Shown: positions 33,195 through 43,164, counted from the stretch's first letter. The stretch is DNA of 64,000 nt from Clostridia bacterium (GCA_017447775.1 JAFSMU010000001.1:26529-90528), one strand, 5' to 3'. Notes: generated from the letters alone by a model not told the origin. Translations and numbers: made by a program.

Positions 33195-35621
33195 ATGGTA
33201 CTTTCAAGAAATTGGCTTCGTGATTTCGTTGACACAAGCGATATAAACATAAAAGATTTCTGCGACAGAATGACGGATACGGGTTCAAAGGTCGAAAACT
33301 ACACCGTCGTAGGCTCGGAAATTGACAACGTGCGCGTAGGACTTATCAAAAAAATAGAACAGCACCCGGACGCCGAAAGGCTTGTAATTTGTCAGGTCGA
33401 CTGCGGTGAAAAGACGATACAGATCGTCACCGCCGCCAAAAACGTGTTTGAGGGCGCATACGTTCCCGTTTGCTACTGCCCCGCCGATGAAAAGCGCGTG
33501 GCAAAGCTCGCCGACGGCACGGAAATAAAGACGGGCAAGCTGCGCGGCGCGCTCAGCGAGGGTATGTTCTGCTCGATAGCGGAGCTTGGACTTACGACTC
33601 ACGATATGCCAAACGCTCCCACCGACGGCATACTGATCCTTAACGATCTCTCCCCCGTCGCGGGACAGGACATAAAAGAGCTTCTTATGATGAACGACGA
33701 GGCGGTGGAATTTGAGATAACGCCGAACCGCCCCGACTGCCTTTCGGTTATAGGGCTTGCACGCGAGGCGGCGGCAAGCTTTGAAAGAAAGCTCACCATC
33801 CCCACGCCGAAGGTAAAAGAGTGCGGCGACGATATAAAGAAATATCTCTCCGTCAAGATCTCCGACAATGAAAAGTGCTTCCGTTACAGCGCGCGCGTAG
33901 TTAAGAACGTCAAAATCGAACCGTCGCCGCTGTGGCTCCGTATGCGCCTGCGCGCGTCAGGTGTTCGCCCGATAAACAACATCGTCGACATTACAAACTA
34001 CGTAATGCTTGAATACGGTCAGCCGATGCACGCGTTTGACTACAAGTGCCTGTCGGGAAGCGCTATCGACGTTCGCACGGCTGCACAGGACGAAATATTC
34101 TACACGCTCGACAGCCAGGAACGCAAGCTTTCGTCCGATATGCTCGTCATCGCCGACAGCGAAAAGCCCGTTGCCATTGCCGGCGTTATGGGCGGACAAA
34201 ACAGCGAGATCACGGATGAAACGAAAACCGTCGTTTTCGAGTCCGCGATGTTCCTCGGCTCGTCGGTCAGAATCACGGCGAAGAAGCTTGGAATGAGAAC
34301 GGAGTCGTCGTCACGCTTTGAAAAGGGACTTGACACGGAAGGCACCGAAGCCGCGCTTGAACGCGCGTGCGAGCTTGTAAATATGCTCGGCGCGGGCGAG
34401 GTCGTATCGGGTGTTATCGACGTTTACCCAAGCAAAAAAGAGGTCGCAACCGTCAAATTCGAGCCGGATAAGATAAACGCGTTCCTCGGTTTTGATCTCT
34501 CCCGCTCGGCCATGGTAAAGATACTCGAATCTCTCCACTTCAAAGTAATACTTGACAGAGTAATCGTTCCGTCATACCGCGACGACGTCAGATGTATGAA
34601 CGACATCGCTGAGGAGGTAGTCCGCATTTACGGATACAACAAGATCGAGTCGTCGAGCGTCGTTTCGGCAATGACGCAGGGGGGACTGTCTGACAAGCAG
34701 AAGTTCCGCGACAGAGTTCACGAGCTGCTTACGGGTGCAGGACTTGACGAAATTTACACGTTCTCGTTTATGTCGGCGCGCCTTTACGATAAGGCGGGAC
34801 TTGCCGCAGACGACATCCGCCGCAAGTCGCTTGAAATTATGAACCCGTTTGGCGAGGATACAAAGACCATTCGCACAACGGCGCTTCCGTCCATGCTTGA
34901 AGTTCTTGATACAAACTGCGCGCGCAGCGTAGGCAGTGCCGCACTGTACGAGCTTGGCAAGGTGTTCATCCCGCGCGAGGGCGTTGTAACGAACACGCAC
35001 GGTCTTGAAGGAACGCTTCCCGACGAAAGACAGCACATAACGATCGGCCTTTACAAATCGGGCGATTTCTATACGCTCAAAGGAATGATCGACAACGTGC
35101 TGGCGCATTCCGGAATTGAAGCAAGATACGCCGCAAACAAAGAAAACCCGACGTTCCACCCCGGCAGATGCGCCGACGTTACGACCGCTGACGGAAAGTA
35201 CATCGGCACGTTTGGCGAGCTTCACCCGACCGTTGCGAAGAATTACACGTTTGACGCACCCGTTTACGTTGGCGAGTTCGATTTTGAAACGATCTGGGAA
35301 TGCTCGAACACAAAGCGCACGTACCACGCACTGCCGAAGTTCCCCGCAACGACGAGAGATTTCTCGTTTGTATGCGACGAGGCGCTCGAAGTCGGCGCAA
35401 TCGAGGACGCGATGAGAAAGAGCAACGTTTCGGCGCTTGAATCAATCACCCTGTTCGACGTTTACCGCGGCGAAAGACTCGGAAGCGGCAAAAAGAGCGT
35501 TTCGTTCTCCGTAAAGCTCCGCGCAAACGACCGCACACTTACGGTTGAGGAAGCTGATAAGTTCGTCAAGAAGATACTCGCATCAGTTGAGCATTTCTGC
35601 GGCATAACGATAAGACAATAA
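33195..35621 (+). CDS. pheT: Phenylalanyl-tRNA synthetase beta subunit
   Basis: An 808-residue full-length beta subunit. Domains in order: an N-terminal B1/EMAP-type tRNA-binding fold (residues 40-150; VCQVDCGEKTIQIVTAAKN), the B3/B4 editing domain (210-380; YVMLEYGQPMHAFD, GVMGG), B5 (400-470), the catalytic-like core and the C-terminal anticodon-binding B8 fold (RDFSFV, FDVYRGERLG). The editing module hydrolyses mischarged Tyr-tRNA-Phe. GGAGGTG ribosome site. Confidence 0.97.
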   Translation: MVLSRNWLRDFVDTSDINIKDFCDRMTDTGSKVENYTVVGSEIDNVRVGLIKKIEQHPDAERLVICQVDCGEKTIQIVTAAKNVFEGAYVPVCYCPADEKRVAKLADGTEIKTGKLRGALSEGMFCSIAELGLTTHDMPNAPTDGILILNDLSPVAGQDIKELLMMNDEAVEFEITPNRPDCLSVIGLAREAAASFERKLTIPTPKVKECGDDIKKYLSVKISDNEKCFRYSARVVKNVKIEPSPLWLRMRLRASGVRPINNIVDITNYVMLEYGQPMHAFDYKCLSGSAIDVRTAAQDEIFYTLDSQERKLSSDMLVIADSEKPVAIAGVMGGQNSEITDETKTVVFESAMFLGSSVRITAKKLGMRTESSSRFEKGLDTEGTEAALERACELVNMLGAGEVVSGVIDVYPSKKEVATVKFEPDKINAFLGFDLSRSAMVKILESLHFKVILDRVIVPSYRDDVRCMNDIAEEVVRIYGYNKIESSSVVSAMTQGGLSDKQKFRDRVHELLTGAGLDEIYTFSFMSARLYDKAGLAADDIRRKSLEIMNPFGEDTKTIRTTALPSMLEVLDTNCARSVGSAALYELGKVFIPREGVVTNTHGLEGTLPDERQHITIGLYKSGDFYTLKGMIDNVLAHSGIEARYAANKENPTFHPGRCADVTTADGKYIGTFGELHPTVAKNYTFDAPVYVGEFDFETIWECSNTKRTYHALPKFPATTRDFSFVCDEALEVGAIEDAMRKSNVSALESITLFDVYRGERLGSGKKSVSFSVKLRANDRTLTVEEADKFVKKILASVEHFCGITIRQ

Positions 35622-35625
35622 ACCG

Positions 35626-35651
35626 AAAAAGCTCCCGCATGGGAGCTTTTT
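35626..35651 (+). terminator. Terminator of the pheST operon
   Basis: AAAAAGCTCCC-GCAT-GGGAGCTTTTT immediately after pheT. Confidence 0.92.
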
Positions 35652-35661
35652 GATTTTTCTG

Positions 35662-35690
35662 TTGACAAAAAATAACGGCAATGGTATCAT
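35662..35690 (+). promoter_or_regulatory. Promoter for the GH2 gene
   Basis: TTGACA, 17-nt spacer, TATCAT, 30 nt before the ATG. Confidence 0.7.
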
Positions 35691-35720
35691 AAAATCGTAA
35701 ACAAATCGTCGGAGGGCAGT

Positions 35721-38039
35721 ATGGACAAAAAGATATTTGAAATATCGTCTGGTTGGCGGCTGTACTACGCTGAAAACGCCGCGTGCCGCGATTATGCAGA
35801 CAAAATAACGAGCGAGGCGGAACTTATTTCGCGCGGACTTGAAAACGTCGCGGCGAGCGTGCCGGGAAACTTTGTGCTCGATCTGTTTCGTGCAGGGAAA
35901 ATACCCGATCCCATTTACGCCGATAATTCGTGGAAGCTCCAATATCTTGAGGCAATGCACGTCTGGTACTGCGTTTCTTTTGACGCGGACTTTGACGACG
36001 ACTCATATCTGCGCTTTGACGGGCTTGACACGATAGCCGACGTCTACCTTGACGGCGAGCATATTCTGCGCGCGGAAAATATGTTTATACCCCATTTTGC
36101 CAAGGCGCGCGGCGCCTCCCGCCACGAGCTTGTCGTTCATTTTACGCCCGCCGTTATCGAGGGTAGAAAATACAAAGCGCCCGCGTCGTCAAACGCGCTG
36201 TGGTACAACTATCAAGGGCTGTATATCAGAAAGGCCGCATATATGTACGGCTGGGACATTATGCCGCGCATCGTTTCGTGCGGGATATGGAAGCCCGTCT
36301 GCGTTATGAAAAGGCGAGCGGACAGCATAAACGACGTATTCGTATACACGCTTTTTACAAAGCCGGATGAGAAGCGCGCAAAGATACGCATTTATTTCGA
36401 TATATCGGTCTCGGGCGATCTTATTCAAAAATACCGTCTGCGCTTCTCGGGAAAATGCGGCACGTCCTCTTTTTGCGAGGAGATAACGCCGTGGGGAACG
36501 CAGTACAGCCGCATGGCGTTCATTATCGAAAACGCGCGCCTTTGGTGGCCGCGCGGATACGGTGAGCCGAATCTTTACGACTGTCGCGCCGAGCTTTTGC
36601 TTGACGGCGAGGTGCTTGATACGTACACGCTGAAAGTCGGACTTCGCACCGTCGAGCTTGTTCGCACCGACAGCATAAAGGACGGCGAGGGCGAGTTTTT
36701 GTTCAAAATAAACCAGACGCCGATCTTTTGGCGCGGCGTTAACTGGTCGCCGCTTTCCCCGTACCCGAGCGAAAACGAAAAAATGCTCCCCGAGGGACTT
36801 TCGCGCCTGTATGAAACAGGCTCAAACTGCGTGCGTATGTGGGGCGGCGGCATATACGAGGATGACTCTTTCTTTGATTTTTGCGACGCGCACGGGATAA
36901 TGGTGTGGCAGGATTTTATGATGGCGTGCGCAGTTTATCCGCAAGACGAAACGTTTGAAAAGAAGCTCAAAGAAGAGGCGGTATATCAGATCTGCCGCCT
37001 GCGCTCTCATCCTTCCCTTGTGCTTTGGTCAGGCGACAATGAGTGCGACTGCACGTACAACACGTGGGGCGGCGTTGTGCGAAACCCAAACGAAAACGTC
37101 ATCACGCGAAAACTGCTCCCGCAGCTTATAAGAACACACGATTTCTCCCGCCCGTATCTTCCGTCATCACCTTATATATCCGATGAATGCTACACTCTCG
37201 GACTTCACTCGCCCGAGGAACATCTGTGGGGCGACAGGCCGCATTATCTTAGCGACTATTACTCAAAATCGGAGTGCCGCTTTGTAAGCGAGATCGGTCA
37301 TCACGGGGCGGTAAGTCCCGAAAGCGCGCGAAAATTCATCGAGCCGCAGCACCTTTACCCCATTTTGCGAGATAACGGAGAGGTCGACGAGCAATGGCTG
37401 TGTCACGCGACGGAAACGTGGCAAGACGTTGAAACGCCTTACAAGTACCGTATGAAAATGCTTGTGAGAAAAGTTGTCGAAGCGGCGGGGAAACTGCCGG
37501 TTACGTATGCGCAGTTTTCAAAGGTAAGCCAGGTGCTTCAAGCAGAGGCGGTAAAGCGCTTTATCGAGATCTTCCGCGGCGAAAAATGGCGCCGCACAGG
37601 GATAATTTACTGGAACCTGACTGACGGTTGGCCGCTTTCGTGCGAGTCGGTCATCGACTGCTACGGCACGCACAAGATCGCGTTTTATTTTATGCGCCGC
37701 GCATACGAGCCGATCTATCTTATGATAAAAGACGGCGGCGACGGGAAGACGCTTGTTGCGGCAAACGACACTCTTGACGAATGCGATGTAGATTTTACGG
37801 TGACGGACGTCGATGGCGGAACTATCATTTGCCGCGGCAGCAAAAAAATAAAGGCAAACGACGTAACAGAGCTTGATAAGATCACGCTTGATACGCATGA
37901 TACATTTGCAAAAATATCGTGGCGCATCGGCGGGCGGGAGTATTCGTCCCACTACTTTGCCGACGTTACGGGGTGCGATATGACGCGATATCTGAACTGC
38001 CTTGAAAAATGCGGTTTTGACGAATTTGAGGGATTTTAA
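35721..38039 (+). CDS. GH2 family glycosidase, beta-mannosidase type
   Basis: 772 residues. An N-terminal jelly-roll (LRFDGLDTIADVYLDG near 100-115), an Ig-like domain and a TIM barrel. NCVRMWGGGIYEDDSFFDFCD and GIMVWQDFMMAC are beta-mannosidase-group hallmarks. The acid/base Glu is in WSGDNECD and the likely nucleophile Glu in FVSEIGHHG. It should hydrolyse terminal beta-mannosides. No signal peptide, hence cytoplasmic. Monocistronic with own promoter and terminator. Confidence 0.9.
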   Translation: MDKKIFEISSGWRLYYAENAACRDYADKITSEAELISRGLENVAASVPGNFVLDLFRAGKIPDPIYADNSWKLQYLEAMHVWYCVSFDADFDDDSYLRFDGLDTIADVYLDGEHILRAENMFIPHFAKARGASRHELVVHFTPAVIEGRKYKAPASSNALWYNYQGLYIRKAAYMYGWDIMPRIVSCGIWKPVCVMKRRADSINDVFVYTLFTKPDEKRAKIRIYFDISVSGDLIQKYRLRFSGKCGTSSFCEEITPWGTQYSRMAFIIENARLWWPRGYGEPNLYDCRAELLLDGEVLDTYTLKVGLRTVELVRTDSIKDGEGEFLFKINQTPIFWRGVNWSPLSPYPSENEKMLPEGLSRLYETGSNCVRMWGGGIYEDDSFFDFCDAHGIMVWQDFMMACAVYPQDETFEKKLKEEAVYQICRLRSHPSLVLWSGDNECDCTYNTWGGVVRNPNENVITRKLLPQLIRTHDFSRPYLPSSPYISDECYTLGLHSPEEHLWGDRPHYLSDYYSKSECRFVSEIGHHGAVSPESARKFIEPQHLYPILRDNGEVDEQWLCHATETWQDVETPYKYRMKMLVRKVVEAAGKLPVTYAQFSKVSQVLQAEAVKRFIEIFRGEKWRRTGIIYWNLTDGWPLSCESVIDCYGTHKIAFYFMRRAYEPIYLMIKDGGDGKTLVAANDTLDECDVDFTVTDVDGGTIICRGSKKIKANDVTELDKITLDTHDTFAKISWRIGGREYSSHYFADVTGCDMTRYLNCLEKCGFDEFEGF

Positions 38040-38044
38040 TAATA

Positions 38045-38067
38045 AAGCCGGCGCAATGCGTCGGCTT
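38045..38067. terminator. Bidirectional terminator, GH2 / lipoprotein
   Basis: An AAGCCGGCGC...GCGTCGGCTT stem (one G-U pair) with a 3-nt loop between convergent genes. Confidence 0.8.
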
Positions 38068-38077
38068 TTATTCTTGA

Positions 38078-39592
38078 TCAGTCCCACCCGGGGATAATAA
38101 ACGGCGGCTCGATGCTCCCTTCATCATCTATTCTAGATTGCTGAAAATCTTCAAGCTTGCCGTCGATCAGTTTTCCTTTGTAAATCAGACTTGATCTGCT
38201 GTAAACATATCCGTCTTTGTCTTTTTCGTATCTATCCACTCTCGCGAGGAACTCACCCGTCTCTTCGTTTACGTAGTAGATAGTATCCATTCTCAGCCAG
38301 TCATCGTGGAAAATTACTTCTTTTTCTCCCGTTTCCTTGTTGTATCTGACAATGTCGGGACATTTATTTACAACCCTTTCACTCTTACCCCCCATTGCCG
38401 TGGAATACCCAAGCTCCACAGCTTCTCCTCCGTAACTATACGTGTAATCGTCTGTTACGTATATCCCTTTTTCTCCGGCGTCAAGCTGTTTGCACTCTCC
38501 GTCAGGCAAAACTTCAACATATTCATATGAAAGCGGGTTGTGCTCTTCGTCAAACCTATCTATTCTGCAAAGTTGGCCGTTTGCAGTGTTTCGCACGACC
38601 AAAATGGTATCGTTTTCTCCGAGAAAAGGAATATTTGTTATATTCAGATTTTGATCGGTTGTAATAATCTGCACCTTGCTATCGCCGGGCTTTGCTCCGC
38701 GAAACACTATATAATTGCCCACTGCGTAATAGAAAGAAAAAGTTTTAAAACCTAATTTTTCCGCAAGGTCTGTCATTCCTTTTGAAAGATCGTGTAATTT
38801 TCTCGTTTCAGTATCAAGTCTGTAATATCTGAATTCTCTGTCTGCATCCTGATGACGAAAGTATATTGAATTGCCTCCGGAGGCAAAAGACAGAAAATAA
38901 ATAAATTCGTTGCTGTTAAAACGCTTTCGGGCTTCGGTTTGTGTAATGTTTTCCGTCATTTTGGAAAAAGAAACGTCGATCCGAATGTCTGTCGCATATT
39001 CATTGCAAGACCATATTTCGTCAAAATAAGCAAAATATATTCTGCCGTTGCAATATATCGGCGGAGTGTACGCATCAACTCTTGTATATGTATATCGATA
39101 AAGCATTTTTGCGACGCACGTCGTCCCGACGTATTTTTCCCCGTCCCATATATCTTGGTGCTGACAAAGCGGATCAAAGCAGAAAGGATAAAATTCACCA
39201 TCCGCTTTGCTATAATAGTAAACAAGAGATTTAGCGCCCGATCCGGCTAACAATTGTAAAAAAATAATCTTTGAAGGCGTTTCCACAAAATTTAATGAAT
39301 GGTCGTTTTTTTTAAGAGAATATCCGGAAGACGCTATATTATGCGGTTCTGTCGTACCGCTATTCGTCGTACTTTCCTGCGGCGCTTCGGTCGATCCCGC
39401 CACGCTTTGGCTCGGAGATTTCCCCGTTGCGCTCGGCTCATCAGTTGGCAAGTCGGAGGAAGGCACGCTTTCAGTCGGTGCTGATTCGCTCGGCACGGTG
39501 ACGCTCTCACTCGGCACAGCCTGCTGCCCGCAGGAAACAAGAGCTATGACGAGGATTGAAAGAGCGATGAAGAGAGAAATTAGTTTTTTCAT
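38078..39592 (-). CDS. Ser/Thr/Pro-rich lipoprotein of unknown function
   Basis: 504 residues. A signal peptide with lipobox ALVSC (Cys21) is followed by a low-complexity linker rich in Ser, Pro and Thr (about residues 22-95). The globular part has a repeated display-like pattern: YYYSKADGEFYPFCFDPLCQHQD near 130, IYFAYFDEIWSC, SIYFRHQDADREFRYYRLD and ADREFRYY-type strands. This suggests a beta-propeller of DUF5050 style (inference). Similar large Clostridia lipoproteins are common and uncharacterised. AGGAGG precedes the start. More AT-rich than neighbours. Anchored outside the membrane. Confidence 0.8.
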   Translation of the reverse strand: MKKLISLFIALSILVIALVSCGQQAVPSESVTVPSESAPTESVPSSDLPTDEPSATGKSPSQSVAGSTEAPQESTTNSGTTEPHNIASSGYSLKKNDHSLNFVETPSKIIFLQLLAGSGAKSLVYYYSKADGEFYPFCFDPLCQHQDIWDGEKYVGTTCVAKMLYRYTYTRVDAYTPPIYCNGRIYFAYFDEIWSCNEYATDIRIDVSFSKMTENITQTEARKRFNSNEFIYFLSFASGGNSIYFRHQDADREFRYYRLDTETRKLHDLSKGMTDLAEKLGFKTFSFYYAVGNYIVFRGAKPGDSKVQIITTDQNLNITNIPFLGENDTILVVRNTANGQLCRIDRFDEEHNPLSYEYVEVLPDGECKQLDAGEKGIYVTDDYTYSYGGEAVELGYSTAMGGKSERVVNKCPDIVRYNKETGEKEVIFHDDWLRMDTIYYVNEETGEFLARVDRYEKDKDGYVYSRSSLIYKGKLIDGKLEDFQQSRIDDEGSIEPPFIIPGWD

Positions 39593-39693
39593 TGGTTTTT
39601 CCTCCTGAATTTTTTTATTTTTCCGAGAGTTTTTTCCTCTCTATATTATAGAGCCGGGGGAAAACGGTATTTTTCTTCAAAAAAGCGATATTT

Positions 39694-41082
39694 TTATTTT
39701 GCCATAAGCGGCAAAAGGTCGAACACGGTATTTATCGGGAATATCTTTACGCCGTCGGGAATTTTATCAAGTCTTTCGGCACAGCGGCGCGGGATCGCGA
39801 TGCGAGTAAATCCGAGGCGCGCCGCTTCCGCAACGCGCTGTTCCACGCGGCTGACGGTGCGTACCTCGCCCGATAGTCCTATCTCGCCGAATGCTATAAG
39901 ATCGTCCGGCACCGCAAGTTCGCGCACGGACGAGATCAGCGCCATCGCCATTGCGGCGTCGCTTGCCGTTTCGTCAATTTTTATTCCGCCGATGACGTTG
40001 ACGTAAACGTCGTGCGCCTGAAAAGCAAGCCCAAGCCTCTTTTCAATGACCGCTATTATCAGCGATACCCTGCCGTAATCTATCCCCGTCGACATACGGC
40101 GCGGCGACGGGAATACTGTCGGGCTTGTAAGCGCCTGTATCTCGGCGATAAGCGGGCGCGTGCCTTCCATAACGCACACGGCGCAGTTCCCGGGGACGTT
40201 CTTCGGGCGGTCGGAAAGGAGCATCTCGGACGGATTTTCAACCTCGCGCAGTCCTTTGTCCGTCATTTCAAATACGCCGATCTCATTTGTTGATCCGAAG
40301 CGGTTTTTCATCGCGCGGATAAGGCGGAAGTTCTGCCGCCGCTCGCCCTCGAAATACAAAACAGTATCAACCATGTGTTCGAGTATCTTCGGCCCCGCGA
40401 TGCCGCCTTCCTTATTGACGTGCCCGACAAGAAGCACCGCCGTGCCGTCGGTCTTGGCGCGGTTTATGAACATAGCGGAGCTTTCGCGTATCTGCGTGAT
40501 GCTGCCGGGTATCGTCGCGCTTTCGGAGTGATACATCGTCTGAATCGAGTCAACGACGATGACGTCGGGGGAGAGCTTGTCAGCTTTTTCAAGCACCTTC
40601 GATGCGTCCGTTTCCGTCAGCACCCACAAGCTTTCGCTTCTGACGCCGAGCCTTTTTGCGCGCATGGCTATCTGCGCCGCCGATTCCTCACCGGAAACGT
40701 ACAGCACTTTCTTTGTCTGCGAAAGGCTGTGGCATATCTGCAAGAGAAGCGTTGATTTGCCGATCCCCGGCTCGCCCGACAAAAGCACGACCGAACCTGA
40801 AACAAGTCCGCCGCCAAGGACCCGGTCGAATTCGCCCATTCCTGTCGAGGAGCGAAGATAATCCGGCACGTTTTCAGATAAAAGCATCGGCTCGCTTTCG
40901 CCGAAGTCGCGCGCAAGAAGCGTGCGCCGCACGCTCTTTTTGTCAGCCGCGGCGGCTTTGTCATCGTCGTAAGTTTCCTCCTCAAACGAGTTCCACGCGC
41001 CGCACGACGGGCACTTGCCAAGCCACTGCGACGTCTGATAGTCGCAGCTTTTGCAGACGTATATCGTTTTTTTCTTGATCAT
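39694..41082 (-). CDS. radA: DNA repair protein RadA
   Basis: About 462 residues. An N-terminal zinc finger (CKSCDYQTSQWLGKCPSCGAW), a RecA-like ATPase with Walker A GEPGIGKSTL and the RadA-specific KNRFG motif (MKNRFGSTNEIG), and a C-terminal Lon-like domain (GGIKIDETASDAAMAMAL, GEIGLSGEVR). RadA is a helicase for branch migration in homologous recombination. I take the ATG at 41082, 10 nt after AAGGA; earlier in-frame starts add 4 to 24 atypical residues. Divergent from the flavodiiron gene. Confidence 0.96.
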   Translation of the reverse strand: MIKKKTIYVCKSCDYQTSQWLGKCPSCGAWNSFEEETYDDDKAAAADKKSVRRTLLARDFGESEPMLLSENVPDYLRSSTGMGEFDRVLGGGLVSGSVVLLSGEPGIGKSTLLLQICHSLSQTKKVLYVSGEESAAQIAMRAKRLGVRSESLWVLTETDASKVLEKADKLSPDVIVVDSIQTMYHSESATIPGSITQIRESSAMFINRAKTDGTAVLLVGHVNKEGGIAGPKILEHMVDTVLYFEGERRQNFRLIRAMKNRFGSTNEIGVFEMTDKGLREVENPSEMLLSDRPKNVPGNCAVCVMEGTRPLIAEIQALTSPTVFPSPRRMSTGIDYGRVSLIIAVIEKRLGLAFQAHDVYVNVIGGIKIDETASDAAMAMALISSVRELAVPDDLIAFGEIGLSGEVRTVSRVEQRVAEAARLGFTRIAIPRRCAERLDKIPDGVKIFPINTVFDLLPLMAK

Positions 41083-41122
41083 ACTTTTCATATCCTTCAC
41101 ATATACGGTTTTTTCAAGAAAT

Positions 41123-41151
41123 ATTTTACACCAGCCACCGCCAAAAGTCAA
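41123..41151 (-). promoter_or_regulatory. Promoter for radA
   Basis: Minus strand TTGACT, 17-nt spacer, TAAAAT, about 41 nt before the ATG. Confidence 0.65.
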
Positions 41152-41161
41152 CATATTATGC

Positions 41162-41190
41162 TTGCAAAAGTCAGGCGCATATGGTACAAT
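41162..41190 (+). promoter_or_regulatory. Promoter for the flavodiiron gene
   Basis: TTGCAA, 17-nt spacer, TACAAT, 30 nt before the ATG; it is back to back with the radA promoter. Confidence 0.65.
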
Positions 41191-41219
41191 GTACTCGAAA
41201 AATAAATTCGGAGGTCAAA

Positions 41220-43010
41220 ATGAAAGTAACTAACGATATCATCTACGTCGGCGTAAACGACCACGTCGTCGATCTGTTTGAGGGACACTATAAAGTGCCG
41301 CACGGTATGTCGTACAATTCGTACGTCATCCTCGACGAAAAAGTCGCCGTTATGGACACCGTTGACGCGCGCTTCACTCACGAATGGCTTGACAACGTTT
41401 CGGCGGCGCTTGGCGGCAGAACGCCCGACTATCTCGTCGTTCAGCACGTTGAGCCGGACCATTCCGCAAACATCGTCGCATTCACAAAAGCATACCCCTC
41501 GGCAAAGATCGTAACGAGCGCAAAGGCCGCGGATATGATCAAAAACTTCTTCGGCGTCGATCCCGCGGAAAGCGGCATTATCGTCGGCGACGGCGGCACG
41601 CTCCCGCTCGGGCGGCACACGCTCACATTCGTATCGGCGCCTATGGTACACTGGCCCGAGGTCATGGTAACGTATGACGCTGCTGACAAAGTTCTCTTCT
41701 CCGCGGACGGTTTCGGAAAGTTCGGCGCGCTGGACGTGTCTGAGCCGTGGGACGATGAGGCTCGCCGCTATTACATCGGCATCGTCGGCAAATACGGCGC
41801 ACAAGTGCAGGCCCTGCTCAAAAAAGCGTCGGCTCTTGAAATCGAGAAGATATGCCCTCTTCACGGCCCTGTGCTGACGGAAAACCTTGCTCATTATATA
41901 AAGCTCTACGACCTTTGGTCGTCGTACACGCCCGAGTCGGACGGCATCGTCGTTGCGTACACGTCTGTTTACGGCAACACCAAAAAGGCGGCGCTCTCCC
42001 TTGCGGACAAACTGAAAGCAAACGGGTGCCCTGACGTTAAAGTCTACGACCTTGCGCGCTGCGATATGGCGCAGGCCGTCGCGGAAGCGTTCCGCTACGG
42101 AAAGCTCGTGCTTGCGACAACGACATACAACGCCGAAATATTCCCGTATATGCGTGAGTTTATCGACTGCCTTTGCGAGCGCGGATTCAAAAACCGCACG
42201 ATAGCGCTTATCGAGAACGGCTCGTGGGCGCCGATGGCGGCAAAGGTTATGAAGGATAAGCTCTCTTCGTGCAAAAATCTTACGTTTATCGAACCGGTCG
42301 TAAAGATAAAATCGGCGCCGAATGCGGAAAACGAAGAGCAGATAAACGCCGTTGTTTCCGAACTGTGCCGCGAGTACGTACAGCGCTCCGGTGAAACGGC
42401 AAACAAAAACGACCTCAAAGCGCTGTTCAAGATCGGATACGGTCTTTACGTCGTCACATCAAACGACGGCAAAAAGGACAACGGCCTTATCGTAAACACC
42501 GTAACCCAGCTTACGTCAAGCCCCAACCGCGTTGCAGTTGCGATAAACAAAGACAACTACTCCCACCACATCATAAAGCAAACGGGCAAGATGAACGTCA
42601 ACTGCCTGTCGGTCGACGCGCCGTTCTCCGTGTTTGAAAAGTACGGATTTGTAAGCGGGCGCACCGTTGACAAATTCGCCGGCGAGAGCGTTGTTCGCTC
42701 GGATAACGGGCTTGTGTTCCTCGACAAATATATCAACGCGTTTATGTCGCTTGAAGTTGAGCAGTATCTCGATATGGGAACGCACGGACTGTTTATCTGC
42801 TCTATAACCGAGGCGCGCGTTATGAGCGATCGCGACACGATGACCTACACGTATTATCAGTCAAACGTAAAACCGAAGCCCCAAACAGAAGGCAAAAAAG
42901 GGTACGTTTGCAAGGTATGCGGTTACGTTTACGAGGGCGACGAGCTTCCCGAAGACTTCGTCTGCCCGCTGTGCAAACACGGCGCACAGGACTTTGAAAA
43001 AGTACAGTAA
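41220..43010 (+). CDS. Four-domain flavodiiron protein with flavin reductase and rubredoxin modules
   Basis: 596 residues. Domain order: metallo-beta-lactamase-like diiron domain (1-250), flavodoxin-like FMN domain (about 255-390, VAYTSVYGNTKKA), flavin-reductase-like domain (about 405-545, LIVNTVTQLTSSPNRVAVAINK) and rubredoxin (about 560-595, VCKVCGYVYEG and CPLC). All six diiron ligands are visible: His76, Glu78, Asp80, His144, Asp163 and His215. Such proteins reduce O2 to water or NO to N2O in anaerobes. The fused rubredoxin and flavin reductase suggest NAD(P)H electrons can reach the diiron site within one chain. Start at 41220 follows GGAGGT. Confidence 0.94.
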   Translation: MKVTNDIIYVGVNDHVVDLFEGHYKVPHGMSYNSYVILDEKVAVMDTVDARFTHEWLDNVSAALGGRTPDYLVVQHVEPDHSANIVAFTKAYPSAKIVTSAKAADMIKNFFGVDPAESGIIVGDGGTLPLGRHTLTFVSAPMVHWPEVMVTYDAADKVLFSADGFGKFGALDVSEPWDDEARRYYIGIVGKYGAQVQALLKKASALEIEKICPLHGPVLTENLAHYIKLYDLWSSYTPESDGIVVAYTSVYGNTKKAALSLADKLKANGCPDVKVYDLARCDMAQAVAEAFRYGKLVLATTTYNAEIFPYMREFIDCLCERGFKNRTIALIENGSWAPMAAKVMKDKLSSCKNLTFIEPVVKIKSAPNAENEEQINAVVSELCREYVQRSGETANKNDLKALFKIGYGLYVVTSNDGKKDNGLIVNTVTQLTSSPNRVAVAINKDNYSHHIIKQTGKMNVNCLSVDAPFSVFEKYGFVSGRTVDKFAGESVVRSDNGLVFLDKYINAFMSLEVEQYLDMGTHGLFICSITEARVMSDRDTMTYTYYQSNVKPKPQTEGKKGYVCKVCGYVYEGDELPEDFVCPLCKHGAQDFEKVQ

Positions 43011-43013
43011 AAC

Positions 43014-43039
43014 AAAAAGCTCCCAAACGGGAGCTTTTT
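43014..43039 (+). terminator. Terminator of the flavodiiron gene
   Basis: AAAAAGCTCCC-AAAC-GGGAGCTTTTT. Confidence 0.92.
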
Positions 43040-43041
43040 GT

Positions 43042-43054
43042 TTTTGGAGGCACC
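43042..43054. repeat. 13-nt copy of the tRNA-Cys 3' end
   Basis: TTTTGGAGGCACC is identical to 43244-43256, which encodes the CCA end, discriminator and acceptor strand of tRNA-Cys. The two direct copies bracket about 190 nt that contain the interspersed repeat. Confidence 0.75.
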
Positions 43055-43063
43055 TCCGCCACC

Positions 43064-43164
43064 GTCGCATAGCGTTTTCGCGCGCACCGTCAAGCGCTCC
43101 TTCCGAAAACGCTTGCTTTGGGCGGTTTCGCCGCGCAAAAACAGCATAACATGCTGTTTTTTGC
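43064..43164 (+). repeat. Interspersed repeat, copy 1
   Basis: It begins GTCGCAT, contains GCGCGC, CCTTC, TTGCTTTG and ends with an AACAGC...GCTGTTTTTT hairpin. It aligns in order and spacing with 63836-63932. Just beyond it (43170-43183) is CCCGGAACGGACCG, which resembles the T-arm of the adjacent tRNA gene. Confidence 0.7.
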
